DNA of 64,000 nt from Paraphysoderma sedebokerense (taxonomy: Eukaryota > Blastocladiomycota > Physodermatomycetes > Physodermatales > Physodermataceae), in contig JAHLJZ010000006.1 in assembly GCA_025602915.1 (NCBI GenBank), positions 310,001 through 374,000 of the forward strand, in the 5' to 3' direction. A model generated the notes under the pieces. It made no database searches and was not told the origin of the DNA. It worked only from the letters and a program-made list of their open reading frames with translations. Both the position numbers and the translations under genes were made by a program. Of this stretch, positions 13,192 to 26,680 are shown piece after piece. How positions within the stretch are numbered: position 1 is the stretch's first letter; every line of letters starts with the position of its first letter.

Positions 13192-16100
13192 ATGGCCACA
13201 TTGGACCAAATCCCGAAGGAAGCCTACACAACTGATCGTACGTTATCAACTCAACCACCACCCTCCTTCTTTGCTATCGTGCCTCTCACTGTCGCTGACT
13301 ACTCTCTTCCTTCATAGTGACGGGTCTGGCCACCCAAATTGGCATCACATCTTCAGTATGCACTGTGTGTATCCTCCTATTCATGGGCATGCGCAAGCTC
13401 AAACTATTCAAGCATCTGTATGAAGCAAGATGTTTACAGCCAGAGTAAGTACCGCTCTTCCAATCAGTGATGACAGTGAATGAAGCAGCACCCGTATATG
13501 TATTTGGTGAAACTAATCTTGATTATCTTTTGTTGAAATTGCAGGAATCCAGCACCGAGGCCACCATCGAGTTTTTACCGATTATTGGTGCAAGTCATCA
13601 AGACACCGGAATCATATATACTGGAGAATATCGGCTTAGATGCAGTCATGTATCTTGTATGTAGCAATACTCAACCTATGAGCTGTTTTTTGGATACTGA
13701 TAATTGACTGCGACGTTTCTTTCTGCTACCCACGCAAACAGAGGTTGACAGTTCTCTGCATCAAATTCACATTCGTAGCTATGCTACTTATTCCTGTCAT
13801 TTTAATCCCGATTCATACGTCATCAACCCCGACATTACCCCCCAACGGACCGAAAGGTACTGCAGTGGCGAGTACTCGTGCCTTGGATCGATACAGCATA
13901 CTAAGTGTACCATCCGGTTCTTCACTGTTTTGGTTTCACTTCATCCTTACCTACGTTGTATCGCTATCTGTTTACTATCTAACTTATACCAATTATCATT
14001 ATTATGTTCAATTGGTGAGGAACTTTCTATTGTCCAAAGCAAAGAAAGGCGAAGTTCAGTTAAGGACGATCATGATTAGAGGTGTTCCGTCAGAAATGAG
14101 AAGCGAAGAAGCGCTGCATGACTATTTTAGTAAATTAAATTTAGGAGCAGTCGAGAGCGTTGTCTTGGTTAGACAATTAACAAAACTGCAGCGCAAGATA
14201 GACCGAAGACAAAATGCGTTGCGAGATTTAGAAATTAATCATATGAAGTTAGCTAAAGAATATTATACCAAGAAGATGCGACCTTGGTGGGATATATTCG
14301 GGATTTGGAGTCTTATCAAGGTGTCAGTTTTGAACATGTGTAAAGGTGTGGAGAAATGTGCCGCTTGGATTGGGACATCGTCCATCTTCAAGTCAATTGA
14401 AAGTTTCTACGAAAATCATCTTTCATGCCGAGGGCGTCGGCGGAGGAAGCGAAATCAATCCCCAGAAAGAAAGCGTGGTCGAAAAAGAACAGAAGAGTTT
14501 ATATCAAATGGTGATACCGAATACCCGGACAATCACCGCTTAGACACTGTTCGCTCTAACCGCAGCAATCACTCGAATCCACAGAGACTGGATAAATCAT
14601 TTCTATCTCTGTCCACCAAAAAGGCGTCCTCTGTTTCGCTCATCGATACCTCACCTCCAACACCGGATTCTTATCTTACTTTAGATAAAATCGGTGATAC
14701 GCCAATTCTACCAGCAAATCGGGCACCATCATCGCTTTCTTGGGACTTCTTACTTAATCCTTCACTGCGATCACAATTGGAAGATTTACAACCGCAACAT
14801 TATACGAAGTATTTAGGTTGCGTTCCTACCGGACGCCAGGTCATTTCAATTGACCATTATTATAAGAAGTTGGTTCACTATGACCGGCAAGTACAGCGAC
14901 TGCGCGATTTAGAGGAGAACAAACATTTGTACAAACCTACCTCTACCGCCTTCATTACGTTCCGATCACCCGTCGCTGCAGCAATCTGCTCACAATCCTT
15001 GACATTATCGTGGGACAGCGCAACCGTCAAGCAAGCTCCGGAACCACGAGACATAATTTGGTCAGCATTTGCCCTTTCATCTCGCCGTTTTCGTCCCCTT
15101 CTCCGATCGTTTTTCAACGCTCTTGTCACATGCTTGATTTTTATATGGGTCATTCCGTTATACGTCGTAGTCGCTCTCGTCAATGTCGATAACCTCGCTG
15201 TATACCTGCCTTTTCTGCGACCAGTCTTAAATGGCTCGACTCTAAATCAATCTTTCCTACAAATTATATTACCGACTATTACCGCTACACTATGTAACGC
15301 AGTTATACCGTACTTCCTATTATTTTTAGCGAGATTTCAAGCTTTTTATAGTACAGGGGCTCTGATGACTAGTGTGACAGTAAGATACTATCAATTCATG
15401 TTGTTTAACGTGTTGCTAGTCTTCAGTATGTCCCAGACACTGCTGGCGTCTGTCTTTCAGTTGTTTTTCATCCCCGGAGTCAATTTTCCTGGGTTGGATA
15501 CAAACACAATTGGAAATATTTTGACTACCGTTGCTCAGGCATTGCCGCAGGTGAGCTTCTACTGTGTTCATGTTTTTGAGAACAATGTATTAACTCTTTG
15601 ATTATTTTTCCTCCGACAGGGTGCCAATTTTTATCTTAATTATGTTATTTTTCAAGCCAATTTTCATGCTCTGGAACTTCTGCAAATCAATTGGGGTGTA
15701 TTCTTGTCACTCATTACCACCTCCAGATGGTTTTCGCCGACTCCTCGAGATTACTTCAAAGCGACCCGACCTTGGCAATTCGCTTACTATTGGTATTATC
15801 CATCCCTTGTCCTCATTCTCGTCATCTCTATCACATATTCGCTCATTCAGCCTCTGATTCTTCCATTCGCCTTCGCCTACTACATTTTTGCCTACGCCGT
15901 GTTCAAACATCAATTCATGTATGCGTACGTGACACCGTACGAACGGAATGGTAAAATGTGGATCCGAGCTGTCAACTGGATTTTATACGGCATGATTTTA
16001 TTTCAAATAACAATGGCAGGATTGCTAGCTTTAAACCGAAATTTCGTAGCAGCTGGTTTATTACTTCCGTTGCCAGGGTTCACTTTATGGTTGAAGTATT

Positions 16101-17281
16101 ATTTCGACAAATTTTTGAAACCAAAGTGCGGTTATATTCCAGTTGATGCGCAGACGAAGGAAGAACACATTGGGTTGCTTGAGAAAGAGCATTCTCCGGG
16201 AAAGCATTCGGACGATTCCGAAAGAGGCGGAAAGCGTAGGAACAAGGAGCAGAAGGCAAGGAAACGTGCCTCAAGTCTATACGAAATTGAAGGACAAGAT
16301 CGGTCAAGAAGTTTTGGTATGAAAGAGAGAGTTTTTACTCAACCGATTAAGATGGAAAATGGTGGTCGCTATTACGTGACAAAGCGAATACCGTCATTAC
16401 CGGTAAATTCGGAACCTATTCTTGTCGATCAACCTATGGCTTTGAGTCCTGTGACAATGGATTACTCCTCTGCGGAATCTGAAATGGGTTCGAATGACAA
16501 CATCGATATTAAAGAGCGGCCGTCGTTGAAATCCTCCAACTCTTCCGGCCGGAAACTCTCTCCTTTGGCCCCGGTGCAATCATTGTTTACGCCAAGACCC
16601 GACAATTTTTTCCTGCGGCGTAATTCAATGGAAGCCGAACACCCAAACCCTAATCCGCAGCTGTACTTTCACCCTTGTTTATGGCAACCGTTGCCGCAAT
16701 CGATGTGGCTACCCAAAAATCCCCTACACGCCGGTCGTTTTGATTTATCGGATTGTACATTCCTTGGTGAATATTGCGTGAGCGAACGAACCTTACGCTC
16801 TCAGGTGGAAGATGGTATGCATCTTGAACCTGGATCACCGGAGGTGGAAGAATTCAGAGTTGACAGTGATAGTGGAAGTAGCTACGATAGTGAAGGCAGC
16901 GAGGACTCGGGTGATCGACGAGAAAGTATTGTTTCAGCAGTGTCAATCTCTGTTGCCAAAAATATTGATAAATTCCGAACCTGGAGTATGTCAGTTTACG
17001 GCGGTTCCCCGTTTAACTCTGAAGATTCTGCATTGAGGCGAAGTATGTCTTACGGGATGAATGGCATGGAAATGAATCCGCGAACTGAAATGGCATTTGT
17101 GAGCGGTAGAGACGACGACATGAGTGGTGGAGTTGGCGCTGCGTCTCAAGTTCATCCAAAGAATCATATTCGCTCGAGATCCGTATCACGGCATTCGAAG
17201 GGGAAGGGCAAGAATACTGGAGAAGGAGAGAAAATGCTGTATCAAATCGACGATGTGGATGTAGAAGTCGCGGTAGAGTAA
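13192..17281 (+). CDS. TMEM63/CSC1/OSCA-type hyperosmolality- or stretch-gated cation channel
   Basis: This family forms mechanically or osmotically gated cation channels in plasma or vacuolar membranes. Exons run from the ATG at 13192 (MATLDQIPKEAYTTD) through a first membrane helix (LATQIGITSSVCTVCILLFM), PRPPSSFYRLLVQ, IGLDAVMYL, then a long exon from about 13742. That exon carries two more helices, the cytosolic RNA-recognition-like loop (TIMIRGVPSEMRSEEALHDY; RQVISIDHYYKKL; STAFITFRSPVAAAICSQSL) and the core helices. Downstream from about 15621 come GANFYLNYVIFQANFHALEL, YFKATRPWQFAYYWYYPS and YAVFKHQFMYAYVTPYERNG, the conserved pore region. A cytosolic tail of some 350 residues, rich in Ser, Asp and Arg, follows. 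Total length is about 1,250 residues, longer than animal TMEM63 because of the tail and of the insert after residue 200. This resembles the fungal Rsn1 group. Confidence 0.9.
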
Positions 17282-17704
17282 AAAAGTAGGACTGGCCACA
17301 CGGCACGAAATTTTGTTTGTTTGTTTGTTGTATAGTACGCTGTAAATTAATCATCTATAGTATTGTTAATCGATAGATAATGTTTATTTTGGATACTGTT
17401 AATATAATCTACACTATGTTTATGGGTATGTCTGAGCTAGCATTTAAGATGTGATTTTGGAACAAAGCGCGTCACGTGGAGGAATCCGAGTATGCTTGAT
17501 TAATAGTTCACAGTATTGTCGGCATTGGCACTCCCGCATTCCCTGCATTCCATCTCAAGATCACACAGAGAGATCTGACAACTAAGTTTCTTCTCTAGGT
17601 GGAATCTCATTCATCTGTCACTGGCAAGCAACACTGGAAGCGTCCTTGGGAGTTGATTCAGCCATTTCGCCACCCTAACGAATGACATATACCCCCCACA
17701 CACT
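17282..17704. promoter_or_regulatory. Promoter region of the Sec7 Arf-GEF gene
   Basis: A 0.4 kb space lies between two plus-strand genes. The first 150 bases are AT-rich and fit the TMEM63 3' end. The rest is mixed and CT-rich near 17530-17600. A GCGTCACGTGGAGG at about 17468-17481 contains a CACGTG E-box. No coding signal is seen. Confidence 0.4.
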
Positions 17705-20700
17705 ATGCCAACCATGCCGGTCGCAGAATCTTCGACTATTCTAAAAACTACTCTAGAGAAACTCTCTTCCGAACTGAAATCAAATTTCAAGCGTAACAAG
17801 GATCTTTGTGACTCCTACACGGCCGCATTAAATTCATTACTCGTGGAACTAGAAAAAGCTCAATCCACTACCGAAAATGTGTCGTCCAATGATTCGACAT
17901 CGGTAGAGTCAAAGTCTACAACCACTGGAAAAACTTCCCAATCCCCCGACTCTGTATCCAATGCTTCAACCAATACTGCTGTGGCTAGTCCCCCAAATGG
18001 CGAGCCCAAACGAGTCCACCCACCGAAGGTATCGGGCGATTTCTATTGGGAACCGTTCAAAGCAGCATTACATCCAAAGCAGCCTGTTAAGATACGAGAG
18101 ATGGCATTGGATGGGATTTATAGATTAATAGCTCATAAATCTTTGCGAGGGACTATACCGCTTGCGACCACGACCGCTTCGTCCGAGACGCAATCCGCTT
18201 TATCAAAGGACAAAGATAACAAAGATTCGAAGCAACAATCAACATTATCACTTCGAAGAGACAGTGCAGACTCCAATATTTCGGATGCATCGGTGAATCA
18301 ACCACAGTACCCACGAAACGCCACCCTCATTGACGAAATTGTCCATCACGTTTGCTGTTCATTTCCACCGCTATACACGCATATCGCCGCAGAAGAATCA
18401 GTTCATATACAAGTTCTAAAAGTTCTTTTAACTGCCGTCACTTCCAACGCTTGCGAAGTTCACGATATATCGTTATTAAAAGCTCTTCAGACTTGCTTTA
18501 ATATCTTTTTGTATTCTAAGAATAAGAATATCGTGAACACGGCTAAAGCCGCTCTTACTCAAATGGTAAATTTAGTTATAACGAGGATGGAAAAGTTCTC
18601 CGATGCATTAACGAGAAAAAAGGATCAAATGAAAGCTAGAGGCGAAATGGGGAAATTAGAAATAAACGGAAATCAGGAAAAAGATGGGAAAGATATGAAT
18701 TCGAATCAGGTGACTTCTTTGAATGCTTTACCGGAAGAGAAAGAATTGAATGTTGAAGCGATTGTGAACGTAACGGAGAATGTTGTAAGTAACGGGGAGT
18801 CGAGTTCGCAAGAAGCGTCTTCTACCGCCGCATCTCCTTCCGCGGAAGTCGTCTCGAATGCTACAAGCGTGTCTAGCGTAACGAATGAAAGCAACGTACC
18901 TGACCAATCTATTAATGACACTCCAAACGAAAATGTTAACGTGTCCGAGTTAAATCCATCGGAACCTGGAAACGACAATGGTTTATCAACACAACAACCG
19001 AGCGACACCGCCGAAATTTCGTCGACCAACACGGCCGAAAAGAAAGAGTCTGAAACCAAGCAGAACGTGCCGGCGTCTGTAGGTCAGAGAAAAAAATCTG
19101 TCGCTGACCATAATTTTATAATTCCCACGCAAGACTATATTCGAAGAAATTTTGATAACCCCAATGACCCCCTTATTGGTAAGATTAAGTTAAATTGAAC
19201 TTAATGGTATCATCAACTGACTCAGTAATTGTTATCAAGGTTTCTATAATGAAGTTCTTCGAAAAGATGTGTACTTGGTGTTTCGAGCTCTTTGTCGGCT
19301 ATCAACCAAATCTTTCAACGAAAGAGAACCGATGAATCAACAGCAAGATGACGCATCATTTACCACCCGTTGTCGCCAGTTATCTCTTGAGTTGCTTCTG
19401 TCTCTCTTGAACAATTCAGGACCAACTTTCAAAGCGAACGAACAATTTATACAGTTAATTAAATCGGAGTTATGTGTTTCGTTATCGAAGAATGGTGTCT
19501 CGTCCAACGCTATGGTGTTTGAACTCAGTTTAAGCATTTTTGGGTATTTGCTAGCCTGGTTCAAAGCCCCTTTAAAAATTGAAATTGAAGTGCTCTTTAA
19601 CGAAATCTATTTACACATATTGGAAATGTCAAATGCCAGCTATAAACAGAAACTTCTCGTACTTCAATGCTTGGCCAAAATCTGCCAAGATTCTCAGACA
19701 TTAATTGATTTATATGTCAATTATGATTGTGATTTGTCCATGGCCAGTATATTCGAGCGAGTCGCTGGGGCGGTCACTAGAACTTGCCAAGGTCAAAATG
19801 TGACGCAAAGTGCAAGTCAGAGTGGTTTGGGTAGTATCTTGCCAGGATGGATAACGGGTAACGAGAAAGAAACAGAAAGTGTAGCGACTCAAGAGAAGAA
19901 ACTAAAAATAGGCGGTTTGAAATGCTTGCACGGGATAGTCACTTCAATGGTTGATAGAATTGGACTTCTCAAACCTGTACAAGGCGTGACCCATTCGAGC
20001 AATCCGACGTCCTCACATCGCCATACGAGTTCTATCTCTTCAACGTACAACCAGAATGGGTCAGAGCACAATACATCGCGCGATGCCACGTTTCAAGACA
20101 ACCCGAATCCGTACGTGATATCCAAAAATCCTCTCGACAGCATATCCATGTCACCAAACCAGTCGTCGCCAGTATTGAATGAAACAGCTGTAGCTTCACA
20201 ACCTGCTGTGTCAACAACAGCCACCATCGATATTGAAGCTTCTGCTACTATGAAGGCATTGTTGAAGCAAGGCGTCGATCAATTCAATACCAAACCTTCC
20301 CATGGTATCAAATTCCTCGTCGAAAAAGGCCTCATACAACGAGAAGTTAAACCTATCGCGAATTTTCTTCTGACGACGCCGGGATTGAACAAGAAGAAAA
20401 TCGGAGAATACCTCGGGGAAGGAGACGCTTTTAACATCGAAGTTATGCATTCTTTTGTCGATCAAATGGATTTTACTGGCATGCAGTTCGTACAAGCTCT
20501 CCGAGCTTTTCTGCAAGCTTTCAGGCTTCCGGGAGAAGCTCAGAAAATCGGTATGTGCTGCTAGTAACTCATTCTACACTTTCGGAAATATCGCTAATAT
20601 CTCGCTCTCTGATTGTGTAGATCGTTTAATGGAAAAATTTGCAGATAGATATTGTGAAACCAACCCTGACGTCTTTGAAGCTGCAGACACAGCATACGTT

Positions 20701-23700
20701 CTATCATTTTCAGGTGAGTAGTATTCCTAATAGATGACTGGACCAAAAATCAGGTCTCGAATAACAATTTTTATTCCTCTCCTCTAGTGATCATGCTCAA
20801 TACGGACTTGCACTCGAAACAAGTGAAGAACAAAATGGACAAGCCGGGATTTATCAAGAATAATAGAGGAATCAACAATAACAAAGATTTACCCGAAGAG
20901 TTTTTGGGAGCTATCTTTGATGATATCGCTAAGAATGAGATAGTGATGGAGGAAGAGCAACTTAATCAACTGTCGAAGTTGGGTCTCAGTCAATCAGAAT
21001 TAGACGATGAGCAAAAGCGAGAGTTATACAAACGGGAAACGGCACAGATACAAAAGAAATCCCAGGCTAGAATTAAAGGAAATCGGAAAAATACCGCCGA
21101 GTTTAGAACCTTAACGCACCCTGAAATTGTTCGACCGATGTACGCTATTGTTTGGGGTCCGTTTTTGGCGGCCTTTGGTCAAGCGTTCGAGGAATGTGCC
21201 GATGCGTCACAGGACTTACATTCCAATTCTCCAACGACTTCCCCTATCCATGAAACAGACGAAACAGATGTCGTGAACATGTGCGTGGACGGTTTAGCTT
21301 ACTGTGCCAGCATCGCAATGTACTTTGACCTTCAAACGGAGAGAGACGCTTGCATCAACTCGCTCGCCAATTTGACCAATCTCAGTACAATCTTTGATTT
21401 GCGACAGAAGGCAGCCTCGCCTACAACTAGTGCGGCACCTAATGCTCCCCAGCCTACTTCTAACATTAGAATAAAGAATGTCGCTGCCATGAAGGCGATC
21501 GTTAATCTACCACACAACTTTGGTGATAAATTGGAAACATCATGGGCGACGGTTCTTCGTACGTTATCGCAAATGGAATTATTACGCAGTATACTACAAG
21601 GAAATAGTTCTTCGCCCACCGAATCAAGTAGCCCTCCGATCGAATCCGCTACGAGTCCGACGTCCGTTCCTGCCACTTTCGTCGCTTTGGCTACAAACAT
21701 GGTCACAAAAACTTCTGTAGGCTTGGCCGAAAATACGAGAACAATTAAAGGAGCTACTGCAGGAATTTTTGCTTCGAACCGAAATAACGCAGATTTGGTG
21801 ATGATTGGGGAAAAGGTTCTAAATGAATTGCGAGCGCAATCACTGGTGACTGCCTCCGATAAAGTTTACAAGGCAACTGTCAAACTCAGTGGAACAGCCG
21901 TAATTCATTTCTTCCGTTGCATATGTCAGGTGTCAGTCGAGGAAGTTGAGTCGGGTTCGCCAAGGTTGTACTCGTTGGAAAAGATTGTCGAAATAGCCTA
22001 CTACAACATGAATCGAATCCGTTTCGAATGGTCGCAAATATGGAAATTACTTCAAAATCATTTCAATGTTATGGGTTGTAATTCAAATCCGAAGGTCGCT
22101 ACATTCGCGATTGACAGTCTTCGCCAACTCAGTCTTAAATTCCTTGATAAAGAAGAATTGGCTCATTTCCATACACAAAGCGATTTCATGAAACCTTTCG
22201 AATACATTATGAAAAACTCAAAGTCTCATCAAATTCGTGAATTGATAATTACAAGTTTTAGCCAAATGATCCAGTCTCGCTCAAAGTCAATCAAATCCGG
22301 CTGGAAATCCATCTTCGTGGTCTTTTCACGCGTAACCATGTTCATCTCTAACGAGCCTGAAGAGAGATCCCTGTCATTATCACTCTTGAAAAATACGTTT
22401 TCAATTTTATCACAGATGTTTGAAAGTCACTTGGAGGCGGTTGGGCCCGCTTTTGTAGAATTCTCTAGTTGTTTGGTGGATTTTTCATTGACTGACGTCG
22501 ATGAAGTAGTTGATAAGTCGCTGAAATTACTCCGTGGATGCGTAAAAGTTCTGATGGATGAACACGTCAAGAGTGAAGTTGATGGATCGACAACGCAGAG
22601 TTCTTCAGCGAAGACCACGAATATTAATAGCCCAGTCAAATCATTGAACTCGCCGCAGATAAAAGTTGGGGAAGATCAGTTCTTTCTGAAATGGTTTCCG
22701 ATATTCGGCGGCTTCTCTAAAATTATCATTGATTCCTCTTCGCCAAATTGTCGAAGTAAGGCCTTGGAGTATTTATTCAATGCATTGACCGCATCTGGAG
22801 ATTTATTTGAAAGCAAATATTGGAAGGCGATACATCGATCCGTCATTGTTCCCATTTTTGAAGACCTCGGTGAATCTGACCCTCGCCGGAAGGAGGGAGT
22901 GAACACCACAGTGTGGATTCAAGCGTTAAAGTTTTTAGTTGATTTATACATCAATCACTATCGATCTCTCGTCTCAGAGTTGGAAATTTTGGAAGGAATT
23001 TTACGTGTGACCACTTTGTTCGTCGGTCGCAAAAATGAAAACTTGTCTCAATGCGGGGTTATCTGTCTCCATCAACTGCTGACTCACATGCTTCAACAAA
23101 GTTCTTTATCGGAATCCATCGCAGTACCGCCGCAGGTTTGGACTGCCATAACGACGACTGTTGATACCATCTTCAGAATTAGCACACCCGTTGAGCTGAT
23201 GCAATTAGGACAAATTAAAAAAGTAACAACTGATGCGGGAGCCAGATTTAGTAAAGATGATCCGCAGGTGAAGGCTATTGATTTCACTCAAATCACCATT
23301 AAATGTGCTTCACATTTGGCGGCTGTTCAATCTGTGAAAGATATGGTAGAATTGCTAATGACGCAATATGCTTCTGTTCCTAAACCGCTGGATTCCAACA
23401 AGATGTATGAAACACTGCCGTATGTTACGCTGCTACATACATGGTCACAGGTTCTGTTCAATTCGTACAAGTTCGCTTTGGAATTCAACGATAACGAAGA
23501 GCTCAGGGTGTGGATCGCTAAACGAGGGTTTACCAGCCAAACTCCAAATTTAATGAAACAAGAGAACTTGACTGTTACAACTTATTTAATGTTACTTTAC
23601 TTTATCTACGGTTCGTTCGGAGATGTCTCTGTCCTTCCGATTGTCGAAGGAAGCAACTCAGATGGGACCACTTCAGCTGGTAGCATTCCTGTCCTGGAAC

Positions 23701-24086
23701 CCCTAATATCGACGTCTCGTACTTTAATCCACAAATTTATGTTCATGTTGACCGATCCGCAGAAGAATGAACGGCAAATCTCGCTCTGGTGTCCAGTGAT
23801 CGTTCTTATTTATTCTCAACTCAATTCCATCTTATTTCCTTTCCTCCCATCCACATTACCCCCTCTCGCCGATTCATTAAACGTATCATCCCCTGATTAT
23901 CCATTCGGATTTTCATCAACGCAAGATTATAAAAAGTACAAACTTGCGGAAAATGTACCCGAATTATTTTATTTGGCGACCAAATTACTCGAAACGCAAA
24001 ATATGGATTTACGAAACGTTTTGCAGGACTTTCTGGAAAATGTTAGCGTGAATATATTGAAGGGTTCTTGGACGGTATCCATTTAA
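17705..24086 (+). CDS. SEC7: Large Arf guanine-nucleotide exchange factor, BIG/Sec7 family
   Basis: BIG/Sec7 proteins activate Arf1 at the trans-Golgi. Four or more exons give about 2,050 residues, typical of the family. The N-terminal dimerisation region (from [20 protein letters not shown]) is followed by a long Ser/Thr/Asn-rich linker. Then comes the HUS box area, [20 protein letters not shown] and [15 protein letters not shown]. The Sec7 domain begins near 20250 ([20 protein letters not shown]). It contains [20 protein letters not shown] and the catalytic glutamate in [10 protein letters not shown] at about 20518-20551, then [18 protein letters not shown]-terminal HDS1-4 HEAT-like repeats follow ([40 protein letters not shown]-like). 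The catalytic glutamate is present and no truncation is seen. It converges on the carotenoid gene carRA, 141 bases away. Confidence 0.96.
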
Positions 24087-24227
24087 GGTTTAGATGTTCC
24101 TATTGTATTATATCATTACAGAGTTGATTCTTTCTCTGATTTGGGAAAAAAACTGTGATTTTGTGTAAATCCCGAGCACTAAAAAAATCATTTATTCATT
24201 TAAAGATACATTTGAATGTTTAATCCA

Positions 24228-26057
24228 TCATTCAGCGAAATACATTGTTTTTATCAAAATTTTGATTTGCCTGAACTTATTGACATATGCTCGTTCAGGA
24301 TACCTTGGAGTTTTTCTGATTTCGTCACCAATCGCGGTATACACTTTCAAGGCCACACGAACCGGAGTTCTATACAATCTAGGCAGCATTTTGATTCCTT
24401 TCTCCCCCGAAATTGCATAGGTATTCGCCAATGAAATAAGATCATGTGCGCATTCCTTTAGAATCTGGTTATCTTTGTCGGTAATTTCTCCTTTTCGACA
24501 TCGCTGAAGCAAAGCGGACTTGGAAAAGGAGGATTTCTGCGGGAAGAATTCAGGAGGAACATACACGCGATCCAATTTAGCGTCCGTAATAATATCTCTA
24601 GCGATGTTAATGACTTGAAGAGCCACACCCATATCGATTGCGTGTTGAACGATATTCTGGGAATTTTTGATTTGCTTTTGCCAATCGGATCCGTATACCG
24701 AGTGGAACATCATGTAGGTACACATTTCACCAACTGATGACGCCACATACTTTGAATATTGAACTAAATCTTTGATATCGTTGGTTGGTTTCTTCTCCAA
24801 GTCCCATTCATAACCGTTGATTAAATCGTGAACTGCATGCTTAGGTACACTGTTCGCGACACGGAAAAAGTTCCTCATAGCGGAGATCTGACAGGAAGTG
24901 AAGTCGCGCCCGTGTTTCGACCAAGCGATAGGAACCTGGTTGTATGTATCGTCGATGAATTTTCGAATCAGGGTAAGTTGAGTTCTTTTTCTTTCAGGAC
25001 TCGTGTGTTTATTATCAGCAATGTCATCGGTCACTCGGCAAAAGCCGTACATGGCGTGAATGTCGTAGCGGAGGTCCCACGGATAAAGTTTTGCAGCGAG
25101 TGAGAATGATTTGGACCCGATGCGTATGAGTTCTGTTGATAGCTTTATATCTGAAAGAAGAGTCGAGTCTAGTTGACATTCGTCTGTTAAGGTTGCTTTC
25201 ACGAAGAGCATGAACACCTGAAAGGAAGATGCATTCGAAGGAACGGGAAGAGCACCAGTGACTTTCATTATAGCCAAGGTACGATCGGCTGCGACGAAGC
25301 CACAGACTAAGTAAAGAATATAATCAGCCAATTTTGTTCGAATCAATGTAAGATTCGGGAGACTGTATGACTTACTCAAAATGACATTGGTAAGGAAGAA
25401 GAATACAGCCTCTTCGAGAGGGAGATAATCGTTCACCATTATACCGGTTGTTGCGTCCCCCATAATTTCCCATGCTCCCTCACGTAATGCTGTGGTGTCA
25501 ATCCAACACAGATATAAAGTAGACACTGCAATACAAAATGAAGCTCTCTTCCGTTGACGCCAAATATAATGTGCCGCAATTGCCCACTGTAGCGATATAA
25601 TAGGCGCGATCCACCACAGAATTGATCCTAAATAGAATGTCGGTGTACCTGGGATACCATTTTGCCAGCCCCACACCCCCATGGCGAGAAAGAACGTGAG
25701 GGGAATGAAGCGAATAGCTTCGCTTTGCTTAGCCGCCACAAGATGATGCGTAGGTAGATCACCGAACTGGAAGATAATGGAAGCGAATAATCCGGACATC
25801 AAGGTCTGTATGATGAAAAACATGTACTCTTCATACGGTACCCAACCAACTCTGCCTATAACACAAGTATCGCAGTAACCCCAAGCTCCTTTGTAAACTA
25901 TGTAATTATCCCAAGGCGTCGTGTATGTGAAGGCCATAAAGGCTAAGAATGATAGTTTGAGAACATCGAATTTGTTGATGAACGGGCGAGTGAGAAGAAA
26001 GAGGACGAAGAGGGTAGGAAGATTATAATATAAATGAACCTGCATGTATGTCAGCAT
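24228..26057 (-). CDS. carRA: Bifunctional lycopene beta-cyclase / phytoene synthase
   Basis: This is an intronless frame of 609 residues. The N-terminal half is the fungal membrane lycopene cyclase, a fusion of CrtYc- and CrtYd-like halves. It shows PWDNYI (48-53), PYEEYMFF (74-81) and, in the second half, LPLEEAVFFF (212-221); the E-E pairs are the family catalytic signature. The C-terminal half is phytoene synthase. It has the first Asp-rich motif DDIAD (344-348), GYEWDL (415-420) and the second motif ARDIITD (486-492). It therefore condenses two GGPP to phytoene and later closes both rings of lycopene to give beta-carotene. The layout cyclase-then-synthase is the fungal one (carRA, crtYB, al-2). 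It diverges from the desaturase gene across a shared promoter. All visible catalytic residues are kept. Confidence 0.97.
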   Translation of the reverse strand: MLTYMQVHLYYNLPTLFVLFLLTRPFINKFDVLKLSFLAFMAFTYTTPWDNYIVYKGAWGYCDTCVIGRVGWVPYEEYMFFIIQTLMSGLFASIIFQFGDLPTHHLVAAKQSEAIRFIPLTFFLAMGVWGWQNGIPGTPTFYLGSILWWIAPIISLQWAIAAHYIWRQRKRASFCIAVSTLYLCWIDTTALREGAWEIMGDATTGIMVNDYLPLEEAVFFFLTNVILSKSYSLPNLTLIRTKLADYILYLVCGFVAADRTLAIMKVTGALPVPSNASSFQVFMLFVKATLTDECQLDSTLLSDIKLSTELIRIGSKSFSLAAKLYPWDLRYDIHAMYGFCRVTDDIADNKHTSPERKRTQLTLIRKFIDDTYNQVPIAWSKHGRDFTSCQISAMRNFFRVANSVPKHAVHDLINGYEWDLEKKPTNDIKDLVQYSKYVASSVGEMCTYMMFHSVYGSDWQKQIKNSQNIVQHAIDMGVALQVINIARDIITDAKLDRVYVPPEFFPQKSSFSKSALLQRCRKGEITDKDNQILKECAHDLISLANTYAISGEKGIKMLPRLYRTPVRVALKVYTAIGDEIRKTPRYPERAYVNKFRQIKILIKTMYFAE

Positions 26058-26680
26058 GGTGGGCGATTAGAAGTGAGTGGTCTACTAGTCGAATTGGTGT
26101 CTGGGCAATTTCGAAGGCCGAAGTGTAGAGGAGTTACCAGTGTACTGATGGATTAAGACCTTCGTTAAATGTAGTATCTCCATTTACTCCTAGAGAAAGG
26201 AGGAATATTCAAGGGGATATGTCGCAGAATTTTTTTTTGGCAAAAACACGGAGTAACTTGGTTATTCCTCTCTCCTGGAACACCACGGTCCCACTTGAAA
26301 GGCAATCTTCCAAAATGTCTGGAAACTAAGGGACAAAAAGAGCTTAATAATTGATGTCGTATAATTTTACATGGATAATTTAATATGGTATGATATGAGG
26401 GCGGACGGAGGCCCGAGAAGGCCCAATGTCCATTATTAATGAAAGCACTTTGGCGCGTCAGTTTGCTCCGTAATGCGACTCCGCGATGGAATGCGTGCAG
26501 TCTACCCCGTCATTTTCTCCGTATTGCTCTCCGATTTATAACCCCTCCCTCGCCCCCGAACGTTTGCAGTCCTTGATACCCTCTTTAAGATCTCTTGCAG
26601 TTTTCAAAACTACTCCAGCATTCATATTCCCTGACTCCGTATTCTTACATCCCATTCCTACTCTTATTATCCCTGCCGTG
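26058..26680. promoter_or_regulatory. Shared divergent promoter of carRA and carB
   Basis: A space of 623 bases separates the two start codons. The half near carRA is AT-rich, and the half near carB is CT-rich with a probable leader from about 26490. An in-frame upstream ATG at 26486 could extend carB, but the added residues are not like the family. A bidirectional promoter between these two genes is known from Mucorales, where it answers blue light. Confidence 0.75.
26301..26310 (-). promoter_or_regulatory. APE-type light-response motif GAANNTTGCC
   Basis: The minus strand reads GAAGATTGCC, an exact match to the al-3 proximal element consensus GAANNTTGCC. That element is described in Neurospora light-induced carotenoid genes and reported in carRA-carB promoters of Mucorales. 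Eight fixed bases in a 623-base promoter, either strand, would arise by chance in about 2% of cases. Function is inferred. Confidence 0.5.

Noticed and set aside
26486-26680. In-frame upstream ATG that would lengthen phytoene desaturase by 65 residues
   Set aside because: The extra residues come from a CT-rich leader and are unlike the family, whose FAD motif lies close to the N terminus.
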